From an uncultured Prevotella sp. (GTDB lineage: Bacteria; Bacteroidota; Bacteroidia; Bacteroidales; Bacteroidaceae), in assembly GCA_900555035.1 (NCBI GenBank), contig USJX01000065.1, forward strand, positions 1 to 15,705: a DNA stretch of 15,705 nt. The letters run 5' to 3'. Under the pieces are notes generated by a model, which saw only the letters and a list, made by a program, of their open reading frames with translations, was not told the DNA's origin and did not search any database. The position numbers and the translations under genes are program-made. Shown one piece after another: positions 6,237-13,467 of this stretch (position 1 is the stretch's first letter; each line of letters begins with the position of its first letter).

Positions 6237-7004
6237 CTACTTCTCAGGAAGTATCTCGAAGATTTCGGCTGAACCATCCAACTGAACCTTCGCTGCCTTC
6301 TTCACCAGTTCTATCTTGCAGAACGACTGGTCGATGAGGGTGGTGGCCAAAACCTTGCCCTTGGCATTCAGCTGGCGACATACCAATGATTTGCCTGGAG
6401 CCAACTTCAACAGCAGGGTGTAACCCTTGACATCCTTCTCTACGCCAAACGACAGGATACCATCGTTGGCAAAAGATGTGCATGGATTCTCATCAAAACC
6501 ATACATCGCTGCCTGCAGATTATCAGCCTCAACAGGGAAGCCCAAACGCTCTGGGGTGGTTGGGTTCACCTCGAAGGTACGAACGGCTGCCCAGTTTCGC
6601 TTGTCTGACTTCAACTTCTTGATGCGGATATAGCGAGCCTCAACAGGGGTGTCGGTCTTCCAGTTGATGATATACTGTTTTTTCAACTCGCCTGTGAGCG
6701 CCTTCCATTCCTTTCTGTCCAGAGAATACTCCAATACGGTGTTGTCGAAGTAATCCACATCATCCACAGAATTGCGGCCCTGGAGGATTCTCACCTCTGA
6801 TACTGAGCGGGCGCAGCCTAGGTCGGCACCAATCCAGTCGCCTGTGTTCTGACCGTTGCCCGATGTATAATAGGTGGTAGAATCGTTGTCGAACATCGCC
6901 TTGCTCTGGGTGGTTCTCAATGTGGCGTAGGTACCAATACCCTTATAGAAGGCTGGAACCTTACCGGTTAACTTCTTGAAGAAACCGGATGCCATGTCGT
7001 CCAT
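6237..7004 (-). CDS. GH84 C-terminal piece (discoidin-like domain)
   Basis: The part of the GH84 frame after the second TAG, from the first ATG that follows it (18 bases after the stop codon). The 255 residues contain the end of the helical region and a galactose-binding-like beta-sandwich of F5/8 type C character: F-D-N-D-S-T-T-Y-Y, W-I-G-A-D-L-G, V-S-E-V-R-I-L-Q-G and A-R-Y-I-R-I. It has no signal peptide or catalytic residues, so it is unlikely to be useful alone. Independent expression is unproven. Confidence 0.55.
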   Translation of the reverse strand: MDDMASGFFKKLTGKVPAFYKGIGTYATLRTTQSKAMFDNDSTTYYTSGNGQNTGDWIGADLGCARSVSEVRILQGRNSVDDVDYFDNTVLEYSLDRKEWKALTGELKKQYIINWKTDTPVEARYIRIKKLKSDKRNWAAVRTFEVNPTTPERLGFPVEADNLQAAMYGFDENPCTSFANDGILSFGVEKDVKGYTLLLKLAPGKSLVCRQLNAKGKVLATTLIDQSFCKIELVKKAAKVQLDGSAEIFEILPEK

Positions 7005-7022
7005 CGACTGCTCGTAGAATGG

Positions 7023-8312
7023 CTACAATACCATGGTACCAGACTTGTGCTTCTCGTAGGCAGCCACATCTTCCTTGCTCATGCGGTTGTTGACATAGCC
7101 ATCCCAGAACGCCTGGTCGTTGCCAGCCTTGTATTCCTTGATGAGACTCATGGTCTTCAAACCACGGTCGCCCAACTTGCCAAACTCTGTGAGCCATGGG
7201 CGGAGTTCCTTCATCAGCAGGGCATTCTTGCAGTTGGCCTCCATCTGGGCAGGTGCATTCTTCACTCTTACAAACTCGCTCTGCAGGGCATTGAACTGAG
7301 CATCTGTAAAGTTATCGATGCGGAAGCTCTTGGTCTCCCATGATTCGATGCGGCGATAACCAGTCTCGGTATCGCAAGAGTGCATGGCGAAGGTGCGATA
7401 TGCCTCGTGTGCTTCTGGAGTGAGATCTACCAAGCCACGCTCCCAGTTGTCGAGCGGATTATAGTTGGCGATGTTCCAGGTATAGTCGGCTACACCATAG
7501 AGTGCCAGCTTAGAAGCCTCTCCGTGCTCCATCGGATTGCTTACGAATCCGCAGAGATCCTTGTTGGTCAAGTCGGTCTGCAAACCGTAGGTAGGACCCT
7601 GCATGATGATATGGCGGGCATAATCGGTTACAGGGAAGTTCCACCAGTAGTAAGCCGGGCGCTTGATGCGGGAATTCACCCAGTCGAGAGTCTCGCGGGT
7701 CAAATCGCTGCAAACCACATCACCTGTCCAGAAAACATTGATAGATGGGTCGAGGGTATTGCCGAAGATGGCGAGAGAACCGGTTGGCTTTGGATTCGCC
7801 CAGAGACGGGTGTAATCGGTAGGACACATCACGAGCGGAGTAACATCGCCCTTAGCCTTCACGAATTCCTTTTCGAGGCGGTTGAGAAGTTCCGACTGCT
7901 TTACCGGGTTGGCACCTTCGCCGGAAATATCATCGAAGAAGATGGCAAAAGAACGCACACCGAGGTCGTACATCAAATCGAGCTTGTGAACCAGGTTCTG
8001 ATAGTCTTCCTCGTTCCACTTGATGTCCTGACCCGGATGGATAGCCCACACGAAATCCACTCGGTTGCGGCGACAAGCCTGCACGAGTTCGCTGATGTTC
8101 TTGGCCTCTTTCTCCGGATAAGGCAAGCGCCAGTTAGGACAACTGTGATATGGGTCATCCTTTGGACCAAAGAGATAGGTGTTCATCTTGTTCTTTCCGT
8201 AATAGTCGATGAGGGAAAGACGCACCTGATGCGACCAAGGTTCGCCATAGAAACCTTCTACCACACCACGGTTTGGAAGATCTGGGTAGTCGTTACAGGT
8301 GGTGTAAGGCAT
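7023..8312 (-). CDS. GH84 catalytic-domain piece
   Basis: The 429 codons between the two TAGs, beginning with an ATG that directly follows the first TAG (TAGATG). The piece contains the whole catalytic barrel: R-G-V-V-E-G-F-Y-G-E-P-W-S-H near its start, K-M-N-T-Y-L-F-G-P-K-D-D-P-Y, the catalytic D-D (piece residues 127-128) and the substrate-site motif W-W-N-F-P-V-T-D-Y. If translated by reinitiation it would lack a signal peptide and remain cytoplasmic, which would be odd for a glycan-degrading enzyme. Confidence 0.6.
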   Translation of the reverse strand: MPYTTCNDYPDLPNRGVVEGFYGEPWSHQVRLSLIDYYGKNKMNTYLFGPKDDPYHSCPNWRLPYPEKEAKNISELVQACRRNRVDFVWAIHPGQDIKWNEEDYQNLVHKLDLMYDLGVRSFAIFFDDISGEGANPVKQSELLNRLEKEFVKAKGDVTPLVMCPTDYTRLWANPKPTGSLAIFGNTLDPSINVFWTGDVVCSDLTRETLDWVNSRIKRPAYYWWNFPVTDYARHIIMQGPTYGLQTDLTNKDLCGFVSNPMEHGEASKLALYGVADYTWNIANYNPLDNWERGLVDLTPEAHEAYRTFAMHSCDTETGYRRIESWETKSFRIDNFTDAQFNALQSEFVRVKNAPAQMEANCKNALLMKELRPWLTEFGKLGDRGLKTMSLIKEYKAGNDQAFWDGYVNNRMSKEDVAAYEKHKSGTMVL

Positions 8313-8774
8313 CTAACCCTTCGCCATTTCGCTGTTTACGATTTGGCGCAGGGTCTGGAGACCGTAGAAGGCGCCACGCTCATCGTAACCTACAATTTGG
8401 ATACCCTTGGCATCAGCCTTCAGACTGTAGGCACCGGAAACGGGTTTAACGCCAGCCTTGGCAGCCAGTTTTTCACCGAAATCGATGGTCAGGCGAATAC
8501 CCTTAGCGTTGGCAGTAAGGAACTTCACGTCGTCGGCAAACTTGCCTTTCTTGTCGATTACCTTGACTCCTTTCTGCAGGTCGAGTCGGTTAGCAGCATC
8601 CACATTCAGGAGATGTGGTGTAGGGCTCACGATGAGTCCGTGATGATCCAGTTTCTTGCCCGGAATCATGTTCACGTCCTGCTTTTCAGAACGCTGGCCA
8701 CTCAGGTCTTGTGCCTGAGTGCCCTGTGCAAATGCAGCCATCAAGAGGGCTGCCATCAACATTTTTCTAGTCAT
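8313..8774 (-). CDS. GH84 N-terminal piece with signal peptide
   Basis: The 153 residues before the first TAG. They hold a signal peptide (MTRKMLMAALLMAAFAQG, likely cleaved at T-Q-A) and an N-terminal alpha/beta domain ending in the family-typical R-G-A-F-Y-G-L-Q-T-L-R-Q. Under the standard code the product would be a secreted non-catalytic fragment. Confidence 0.6.
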   Translation of the reverse strand: MTRKMLMAALLMAAFAQGTQAQDLSGQRSEKQDVNMIPGKKLDHHGLIVSPTPHLLNVDAANRLDLQKGVKVIDKKGKFADDVKFLTANAKGIRLTIDFGEKLAAKAGVKPVSGAYSLKADAKGIQIVGYDERGAFYGLQTLRQIVNSEMAKG

Positions 8775-8819
8775 AAATGAATAGTTTTGGTTAAGGATTT
8801 ATATTTATTAAAGTTTTAT

Positions 8820-8873
8820 TTATTCTATATGGAATACTTATTCTATATGGAATACTTATTCTATATGGAATAC
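8820..8873 (-). repeat. 18-bp tandem repeat, three perfect copies, across the tatD stop
   Basis: Three identical units of GTATTCCATATAGAATAA (minus strand; 8873-8856, 8855-8838, 8837-8820). The first encodes the TatD C-terminus V-F-H-I-E plus its TAA. The others repeat the same five codons and stop in the same frame. Confidence 0.95.
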
Positions 8874-9683
8874 TTTTTCTACGGTTTCATTGGTTTGCTT
8901 GGCAAATTCTTCTTCGCTTACGTTGTAGGCTTTCGCCAAGGTTTTAAGTACTTCAACCACGAAGGCGCTCTCGTTGCGCTTGCCTCGGAAAGGAACGGGA
9001 GCCATGTAAGGGCTATCGGTTTCCAGAACGATGCGGTTCATCGGCACCACGGCAGGGAGGTCTTCACGCAGATGACTGCTCTTGAAGGTGGATACACCAC
9101 CGATGCCCAGCACGAAGTTATCGAACGAGAGGAGTTCTTCTGCCTCCTTCTGATTGCCGGTGAAGCAGTGGAACACGCCGCCAGGCAGGTCTTTCTGATA
9201 CTGGCGAAGCAAGTGTACCATCTCGTTCTGTGCCTTGCGGCAATGAATCATCAGGGGCAGACGAGTTTCTATCGCCCATTTCACCTGCTCTTCGAATGCC
9301 TCCAGCTGCTCGTGCTCGAACTCACGGCTCCAATAATAATCCAATCCGATTTCGCCGACGGCGATGAAATCGGAAATCCGAGGAGAATCGTCTGCAGGAT
9401 TGGCATTGCCTGTTATGCGATGTTCCTCCAATATCTTCCTGAGTTCAGCCAGCTGCTCCTTCCAGTCTTCTTTCACCTCTTCGGGATGCAGACCAATCAT
9501 AGGATAGGCGTAGCCCGGATATTCCCGACTCAGGGCGAGCACTGTGTGCGTAGTCTTCACGTCGATGGCAGGCAAGAACACCTTGCCTACCCCCGCTTCT
9601 CTGGCTCGGGCGAAAGCCTCCGCTCTATCCTCATCAAATTCCTCCGCATCAAAATGAGTATGCGTATCTATTACTTTGAACAT
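8856..9683 (-). CDS. tatD: TatD-family metal-dependent hydrolase/DNase
   Basis: A cytoplasmic TIM-barrel metallohydrolase; characterised relatives are 3'-5' DNases, though the cellular role varies. The 275-aa protein shows the full metal-site set: T-H-T-H (His8, His10), G-E-I-G-L-D (Glu111), M-I-H-C-R-K (His147), F-H-C-F-T-G (His172) and L-E-T-D-S-P-Y (Asp223), then the family ending P-F-R-G-K-R-N-E. The ATG at 9683 sits inside a heptad repeat and the stop inside an 18-bp tandem repeat, so both ends look shaped by repeat expansion. It lies 26 bases after the polyprenyl synthetase gene and ahead of GH84 on the same strand. Confidence 0.93.
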   Translation of the reverse strand: MFKVIDTHTHFDAEEFDEDRAEAFARAREAGVGKVFLPAIDVKTTHTVLALSREYPGYAYPMIGLHPEEVKEDWKEQLAELRKILEEHRITGNANPADDSPRISDFIAVGEIGLDYYWSREFEHEQLEAFEEQVKWAIETRLPLMIHCRKAQNEMVHLLRQYQKDLPGGVFHCFTGNQKEAEELLSFDNFVLGIGGVSTFKSSHLREDLPAVVPMNRIVLETDSPYMAPVPFRGKRNESAFVVEVLKTLAKAYNVSEEEFAKQTNETVEKVFHIE

Positions 9684-9705
9684 TGAACTTTGAACTTTGA
9701 ACTTT
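9671..9705 (-). repeat. 7-bp repeat across the tatD start codon
   Basis: Minus-strand heptads AAAGTTC x3 (9705-9685), then AATGTTC (9684-9678) and AAAGTAA (9677-9671). The fourth unit differs from the first three by A to T, and that change creates the tatD ATG; the first codons (M-F-K-V) continue the repeat. Confidence 0.85.
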
Positions 9706-9709
9706 ATGA

Positions 9710-10684
9710 TTAGTACTGGCGCTTCATCATTTTCTGGGCATACTTTGCCAACTCCTCCTTGCGATCGGCAGGCACATTTACGGCATCCAGATACTTCTTG
9801 CTCTGCTCGAAGTAGTAGGCTATCTTATCCTGCGCCAACTTGTCGATGCCAATCTCGTTGTAGAGACGGGTTACGGCTGCCACCTTCTCCTCGCGGTCGA
9901 ACTCCTGGGCATCCACCCACTTCTGCAGTTCCGCACGCTGGACATCGTTGGCATGATTGAAGGCGTTGATGAGCATGAAAGTCTTCTTGTTCGAAGTGAT
10001 GTCGCCACCTATCGCCTTGCCGAATACCTTGGTGTCGCCATAGACATCCAGGTAATCATCCTGCAACTGGAAAGCCAGACCTATCTGCTCGCCAAACTTA
10101 TAGAGATTATCAGCATCCTCCTCTGAAGCATCTGCCAGGATGGCTCCAATCTTCAGGGCACAAGCCAGGAGTACGCTGGTCTTGAGGCGGATCATCTCGA
10201 TATACTCCTCTTCCTTCACATCGTTGCGGGTTTCAAACTCCATGTCATACTGCTGACCCTCGCCTATTTCCAGAGCTGTGGTGGTGAAGAGCTTCATCAC
10301 CTTGGCAAGATGCTTGTCGTCGCACTGAGCCATGCGGTCGTAGGCGAGCACCAGCATACTGTCGCCTGAAAGGATGGCGGTATTGGCGTCCCACTTCTTG
10401 TGAACGGTTTCATGACCACGGCGAAGATCGGCATTGTCCATCAGGTCGTCGTGCAGCAAGGTATAGTTGTGATAAGTCTCCAAAGCGATGGCGTTCATCA
10501 GGATTTTCTCCGGGTCTTCCTTAAAGATGTTGTAGCCCAGGAGCATCAGAACCGGACGAATGCGCTTGCCTCCGAGAGAGAGAACATACTTCACTGGCTC
10601 ATATAGAGAATATGGTTTACGGTCGTATGGCAAGTTAGCCAGGAACTCGTTCACCATGCTTAAGAATTCATCAGATGTCTTCAT
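9710..10684 (-). CDS. Polyprenyl (trans-isoprenyl) diphosphate synthase
   Basis: Condenses isopentenyl diphosphate onto an allylic diphosphate in the cytoplasm. The 324-aa protein has G-G-K-R-I-R-P (38-44), the first aspartate-rich motif D-D-L-M-D (79-83) followed by R-R-G, and the second motif D-D-Y-L-D (209-213) preceded by F-Q-L-Q. Tyr74, five residues before the first Asp, is the position where an aromatic side chain limits chain length in several relatives, so a short product (C15-C20) is my inference. The gene therefore could be an ispA-like or GGPP synthase. I chose ATG 10684; the frame extends two codons upstream only to a TTG. It follows tonB by 41 bases. Confidence 0.9.
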   Translation of the reverse strand: MKTSDEFLSMVNEFLANLPYDRKPYSLYEPVKYVLSLGGKRIRPVLMLLGYNIFKEDPEKILMNAIALETYHNYTLLHDDLMDNADLRRGHETVHKKWDANTAILSGDSMLVLAYDRMAQCDDKHLAKVMKLFTTTALEIGEGQQYDMEFETRNDVKEEEYIEMIRLKTSVLLACALKIGAILADASEEDADNLYKFGEQIGLAFQLQDDYLDVYGDTKVFGKAIGGDITSNKKTFMLINAFNHANDVQRAELQKWVDAQEFDREEKVAAVTRLYNEIGIDKLAQDKIAYYFEQSKKYLDAVNVPADRKEELAKYAQKMMKRQY

Positions 10685-10697
10685 AATCAAATATTAT

Positions 10698-10732
10698 TTA
10701 GAATGTATAATTTATAGTTTATAATTTACAGT
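10698..10732 (-). repeat. 7-bp-period repeat across the tonB stop
   Basis: Minus-strand heptads ACTGTAA, ATTATAA, ACTATAA, ATTATAC, ATTCTAA. The first contains the tonB TAA (10728-10726). The ACTGTAA-ATTATAA pair is identical to the unit repeated after porQ. Confidence 0.8.
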
Positions 10733-11460
10733 TTGAATACCACCGGCACGGCAATCATGGTGCGGCATATCTTGTTGTGGTCCATGCCCGGCTTCCATTT
10801 CGGCATCATCTTCATCACCCTCAGCGCCTCGGCATCGAGCACAGGGTCGGCAGATGTACTCACCTTGGTACTGGCGATGCTGCCATCTTTGTTCACGATG
10901 AAGGTAACTATCACCGTGCCCTGAATCCTGTTTTTCTGTGCCGATTCGGGATACTTCAGGTTCTTGGTGAGCCACTGCATGAATGCCGACCAGCCGCCCG
11001 GGAATTCGGGAATCTTCTGCACCACGGTAAACTTGATGGGTGGTTCCTGTGCACTGGTGTTATCCACCACCGTTTCCGGAGCCGCCTCTTTTACATCAGC
11101 GCCTTCCACCACACCCGAGCCGTCGCCAATCACCAGTTGGCTGGTTGTGGTACTTATCTTCTCGGGAGCCTGCTGCACCTGCTGCTGCTCGGTGGGCTTC
11201 ACTTCCTGGGTGATAGCCTCCGAGGCAGGTGCCTTGGTCATCGCTTCCGCACTCACCATGTCTTTCTGGTCGGGCGGCATCTGCATATCCAAGTCCTGCG
11301 CCAGGTCTTCAAAATCCTCGGTCATGTCATCTTCCCCCTGCGGCCCTTTCTGATACTGGAGTCCCACGAAGAGGAATGTGAATGCGATAAGCAATCCAAT
11401 GAGGAAGAAGGTAAGCCTCTTGTCCTCCAACTGTGCATTATTTGTTTTTTTTATTTCCAC
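10726..11460 (-). CDS. tonB: TonB-family energy transducer
   Basis: Spans the periplasm to transmit ExbB/ExbD energy to outer-membrane receptors. The 244-aa protein has a short basic N-terminus (M-E-I-K-K-T), one membrane helix (about 16-35), an acidic then Gln/Pro/Glu-rich linker (about 40-145) and the C-terminal TonB domain from about 150. That domain shows F-P-G-G, Y-P-E-S-A-Q-K-N-R-I-Q-G-T-V, D-P-V-L-D-A-E-A-L-R-V and P-V-V-F-K-L at the end. The start is GTG; no in-frame ATG fits, and M-E-I-K-K matches Bacteroidetes TonB openings. It is transcribed divergently from porQ and heads the line tonB, polyprenyl synthetase, tatD, and perhaps GH84. Confidence 0.92.
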   Translation of the reverse strand: MEIKKTNNAQLEDKRLTFFLIGLLIAFTFLFVGLQYQKGPQGEDDMTEDFEDLAQDLDMQMPPDQKDMVSAEAMTKAPASEAITQEVKPTEQQQVQQAPEKISTTTSQLVIGDGSGVVEGADVKEAAPETVVDNTSAQEPPIKFTVVQKIPEFPGGWSAFMQWLTKNLKYPESAQKNRIQGTVIVTFIVNKDGSIASTKVSTSADPVLDAEALRVMKMMPKWKPGMDHNKICRTMIAVPVVFKL

Positions 11461-11566
11461 TTTTCAATCGTCATTAACTTAACCTAATTGCATGTCCGGG
11501 GCTGCTTTTTCGCCCGGAATCTGCAATATTTATCGATTCATTTCGTTATTTTCTACGAAAACATTG

Positions 11567-11574
11567 CAAATTTA
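11567..11574 (-). promoter_or_regulatory. -7 box for tonB
   Basis: TAAATTTG on the minus strand fits TAnnTTTG. At 20 bases upstream the -33 position reads ACTG, a weak match. The predicted leader to GTG 11460 is about 100 nt. Confidence 0.35.
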
Positions 11575-11597
11575 CTTCTTATTTCTCAAAAAAGCAG

Positions 11598-11605
11598 TAT
11601 CTTTG
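11598..11605 (+). promoter_or_regulatory. -7 box for porQ
   Basis: TATCTTTG fits TAnnTTTG exactly and lies 21 bases before the porQ ATG. No good -33 TTTG is seen at 19-21 bases upstream. It is arranged divergently with, and its -33 region overlaps, the tonB -7 box. Confidence 0.5.
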
Positions 11606-11626
11606 CCAAAGAATTAAAGTATTTAA

Positions 11627-12577
11627 ATGAAAAAAATCGTTTTTTCCATTATATTGACGCTTTTTGCGACAAAAATGGGTGCTCAAGAGAGCCAAACTGG
11701 ATATAATTTCCTCCGACTGCCTGTAAGTGCTCATGCCGCAGCCTTGGGAGGCGACAACATCACCTTGATAGAAGATGATGAAGCCCTCGTTTTCCATAAT
11801 CCGGCATTGCTGGCTTCGGTAAGCGACAAGACCATCAACCTCAACTACATGAGTTATATGTCGGGGGTGAACGTGGCGTCGGCTTCCTTCAACCGCATCG
11901 TGAAGGAGAAGGCATCGTGGGCGGTTTCGGCCAACTATGTGGATTACGGAAAGATGAAGCAGACCGATGAGAACAACATCCAGATGGGTGAATTCTCAGC
12001 GAAGGATATTGCCCTGGCGGGCCATTTCTCCTACATGCTGGGCAAGAATTTCGTGGGTGGTATCACGGCCAAGTTCATCACATCATACATCGGCGACTAT
12101 AATTCCATCGCCGTAGGCTTCGACCTGGGTATTAATTATTATGATCCGGACGAAGAACTGTCTATCTCGGCTGTGGCCAAGAACCTGGGCGGTCAGCTCA
12201 AGGCCTACGATGAGGAGTACGAAAAGATGCCGATAGACCTGCAGCTGGGTGTGACGAAGCGCTTCGAGAACACGCCGTTCAGAGCCTCGGCTACCCTGGT
12301 GAACCTGAACCATTGGGACAGCGGCATCAAGAACCACATCAATCTGGGTGCCGAACTTCTGCTGGGTGATAACCTGTGGCTGGGCGGCGGTTACAACTTC
12401 CGCCGTGCCGACGAGATGAAGATTTCCAACGGCAATGTGGGAGAAGACAGCAGTCATGGTGCCGGCTTCTCGTTTGGTGGCGGTATCAACCTGGAGCGTT
12501 TCCACCTGAACGTGGCTTACGGAAAATATCATGTAAGTAGCAACAGTCTGCTGATAAACGTAAACTACAAGCTGTAA
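11627..12577 (+). CDS. porQ: Type IX secretion system protein PorQ
   Basis: An outer-membrane beta-barrel-type protein of the PorV/PorQ (FadL-like) group, needed for type IX secretion in relatives. The 316-aa protein has a signal peptide (MKKIVFSIILTLFATKMGA, cut before Q-E-S). The family opening is Y-N-F-L-R-L-P-V-S-A-H-A-A-A-L-G-G, followed by D-D-E-A-L-V-F-H-N-P-A-L-L. Alternating Gly/aromatic strands run to a C-terminal strand ending L-L-I-N-V-N-Y-K-L. The porQ-cmk order is one I recall from other Bacteroidetes. It has its own -7 box and is divergent from tonB. After the stop the spacer echoes the final codons (V-N-Y-K-L-stop) in its repeat. Confidence 0.9.
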   Translation: MKKIVFSIILTLFATKMGAQESQTGYNFLRLPVSAHAAALGGDNITLIEDDEALVFHNPALLASVSDKTINLNYMSYMSGVNVASASFNRIVKEKASWAVSANYVDYGKMKQTDENNIQMGEFSAKDIALAGHFSYMLGKNFVGGITAKFITSYIGDYNSIAVGFDLGINYYDPDEELSISAVAKNLGGQLKAYDEEYEKMPIDLQLGVTKRFENTPFRASATLVNLNHWDSGIKNHINLGAELLLGDNLWLGGGYNFRRADEMKISNGNVGEDSSHGAGFSFGGGINLERFHLNVAYGKYHVSSNSLLINVNYKL

Positions 12578-12590
12578 ATACCGGCTGTAA

Positions 12591-12660
12591 ACTATAAATT
12601 ATAAACTGTAAATTATAAACTGTAAATTATAAACTGTAAATTATAAATTGTAAACTATAT
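12591..12660 (+). repeat. Ten-unit heptad repeat between porQ and cmk
   Basis: Ten heptads: ACTATAA, ATTATAA, then ACTGTAA-ATTATAA three times, ATTGTAA, ACTATAT. It fills the spacer and ends five bases before the cmk ATG. Because 7 is 1 more than a multiple of 3, the TAA in successive units falls in successive frames, closing all three. Confidence 0.9.
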
Positions 12661-12665
12661 ATAAA

Positions 12666-13358
12666 ATGAAGAAGATTACAATCGCAATAGACGGCTACTC
12701 TTCCTGTGGAAAGAGTACCATGGCAAAGGACCTTGCCAAAGAGATAGGTTATGTATATGTGGATACAGGCGCCATGTATCGTTCGGTAACTCTCTACGCC
12801 CTGCGCCACAACCTCTTTGAGGAGGATGGCAAGGTGAAGGTAGATAAGTTGGAAGCTGAGATGCCAAACATCCAGATTTCGTTTAAATTCAACGCTACTA
12901 CCGGTCGCCCAGACTGCTATCTCAACGGCGAACTGGTAGAGAAGGAAATCCGCTCGCTGGAGGTATCCAACCACGTAAGTCCTGTGGCAGCCGTACCTTT
13001 CGTAAGAGAGGCACTGGTGGCTCAGCAGCAGAAGATGGGCGAAGACAAGGGCATTGTGATGGATGGCCGCGACATCGGTACCACCGTCTTCCCTAACGCC
13101 GAACTGAAGATTTTCGTTACAGCCAGTTCGCAGGTAAGAGCACAGCGCCGCTTCGACGAGCTGAAGGAAAAAGGTATGCCAGCCGACTTCGATGCCATTC
13201 TCAAGAACGTGGAGGAAAGAGACTACATCGATACCCATCGTGAGACTTCCCCACTCCGCAAGGCAGATGATGCCATTACGCTCGATAATAGCGAAATGAC
13301 GATTCCTGAGCAGAAGGCCTGGCTGATGGAGCAATATCAGGAAGCAATTCAGAAATAA
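12666..13358 (+). CDS. cmk: Cytidylate kinase
   Basis: Phosphorylates CMP and dCMP with ATP in the cytoplasm. The 230-aa protein starts with I-A-I-D-G-Y-S-S-C-G-K-S-T, whose P-loop is residues 10-18. It has Y-V-D-T-G-A-M-Y-R-S-V-T (substrate site), D-G-R-D-I-G-T-T-V-F-P-N-A (the cmk signature) and R-D-Y-I-D-T-H-R-E-T-S-P-L (LID region). Length is normal for the bacterial enzyme. It follows porQ through an 88-base repeat-filled spacer, so it is probably co-transcribed, and ends in TAA. A candidate small-RNA unit starts about 75 bases after its stop. Confidence 0.95.
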   Translation: MKKITIAIDGYSSCGKSTMAKDLAKEIGYVYVDTGAMYRSVTLYALRHNLFEEDGKVKVDKLEAEMPNIQISFKFNATTGRPDCYLNGELVEKEIRSLEVSNHVSPVAAVPFVREALVAQQQKMGEDKGIVMDGRDIGTTVFPNAELKIFVTASSQVRAQRRFDELKEKGMPADFDAILKNVEERDYIDTHRETSPLRKADDAITLDNSEMTIPEQKAWLMEQYQEAIQK

Positions 13359-13430
13359 GCGACTTGTTTTGCAAAAATATATTAAAATAAAAGTTTTCGG
13401 TATTCAAAAACACCCGTTCATGGAATGAGC

Positions 13431-13462
13431 GTTGCAAAAACCCAAATTATTTTTTATTTTTG
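13431..13462 (+). promoter_or_regulatory. Promoter of an orphan transcript after cmk
   Basis: GTTG (13431-13434), 20-base spacer and TATTTTTG (13455-13462) are the same boxes and spacing as the rsmF promoter. The predicted start is near 13468. No + strand ORF of any size follows before a terminator hairpin. Confidence 0.6.
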
Positions 13463-13467
13463 CAAGC

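Larger units (their letters stand above)
6237..8774 (-). pseudogene. GH84 beta-N-acetylglucosaminidase with two in-frame TAG codons
   Basis: One uninterrupted reading frame of 845 codons except for TAG at codon 154 (8315-8313) and codon 584 (7025-7023); there are no frameshifts. It resembles the secreted Bacteroides GH84 enzymes (O-GlcNAcase-like hexosaminidases). Order: signal peptide (1-21, cut near T-Q-A), an N-terminal GH84N-type domain (to about 150), the catalytic barrel opening R-G-V-V-E-G-F-Y-G, and the catalytic pair in F-F-D-D-I-S-G-E-G (Asp281/Asp282, equivalent to Asp242/Asp243 of BtGH84). W-W-N-F-P-V-T-D-Y and N-P-M-E-H follow, then a helical segment and a C-terminal discoidin-like domain. 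Every catalytic motif I can recall is intact, so the lesions are either very recent, read through, or sequence errors. It ends in TAG with TGA five codons on. It lies 81 bases after tatD, possibly in its transcript. Confidence 0.85.

Noticed and set aside
5333..6337. 334-codon open frame on the + strand
   Set aside because: It is antisense to exbB and runs through the tRNA-Ser gene, so it is not a real coding region.
8313..8315. Selenocysteine or pyrrolysine insertion
   Set aside because: Selenocysteine uses TGA. No pyrrolysine genes are visible here, and that system is not expected in this lineage.
6237..8774. Genome-wide reassignment of TAG to an amino acid in this organism
   Set aside because: rsmF and ispH use TAG at their expected C-termini, and no other gene here has an internal TAG. 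One gene is not enough; local suppression, recent mutation or sequence error remain likelier.
7380..8780. 466-codon open frame on the + strand
   Set aside because: It lies antisense to the GH84 gene and shows no family motif; it is a long open shadow produced by GH84 codon bias.
11495..11518. TCCGGG/CCCGGA hairpin upstream of tonB as terminator or riboswitch
   Set aside because: The stem is only 6 bp with a 12-base loop, there is no T-run on either side, and I recognise no riboswitch core.
12591..12660. CRISPR array
   Set aside because: The repeats are 7 bases, contiguous and AT-rich, with no spacers and no cas genes.
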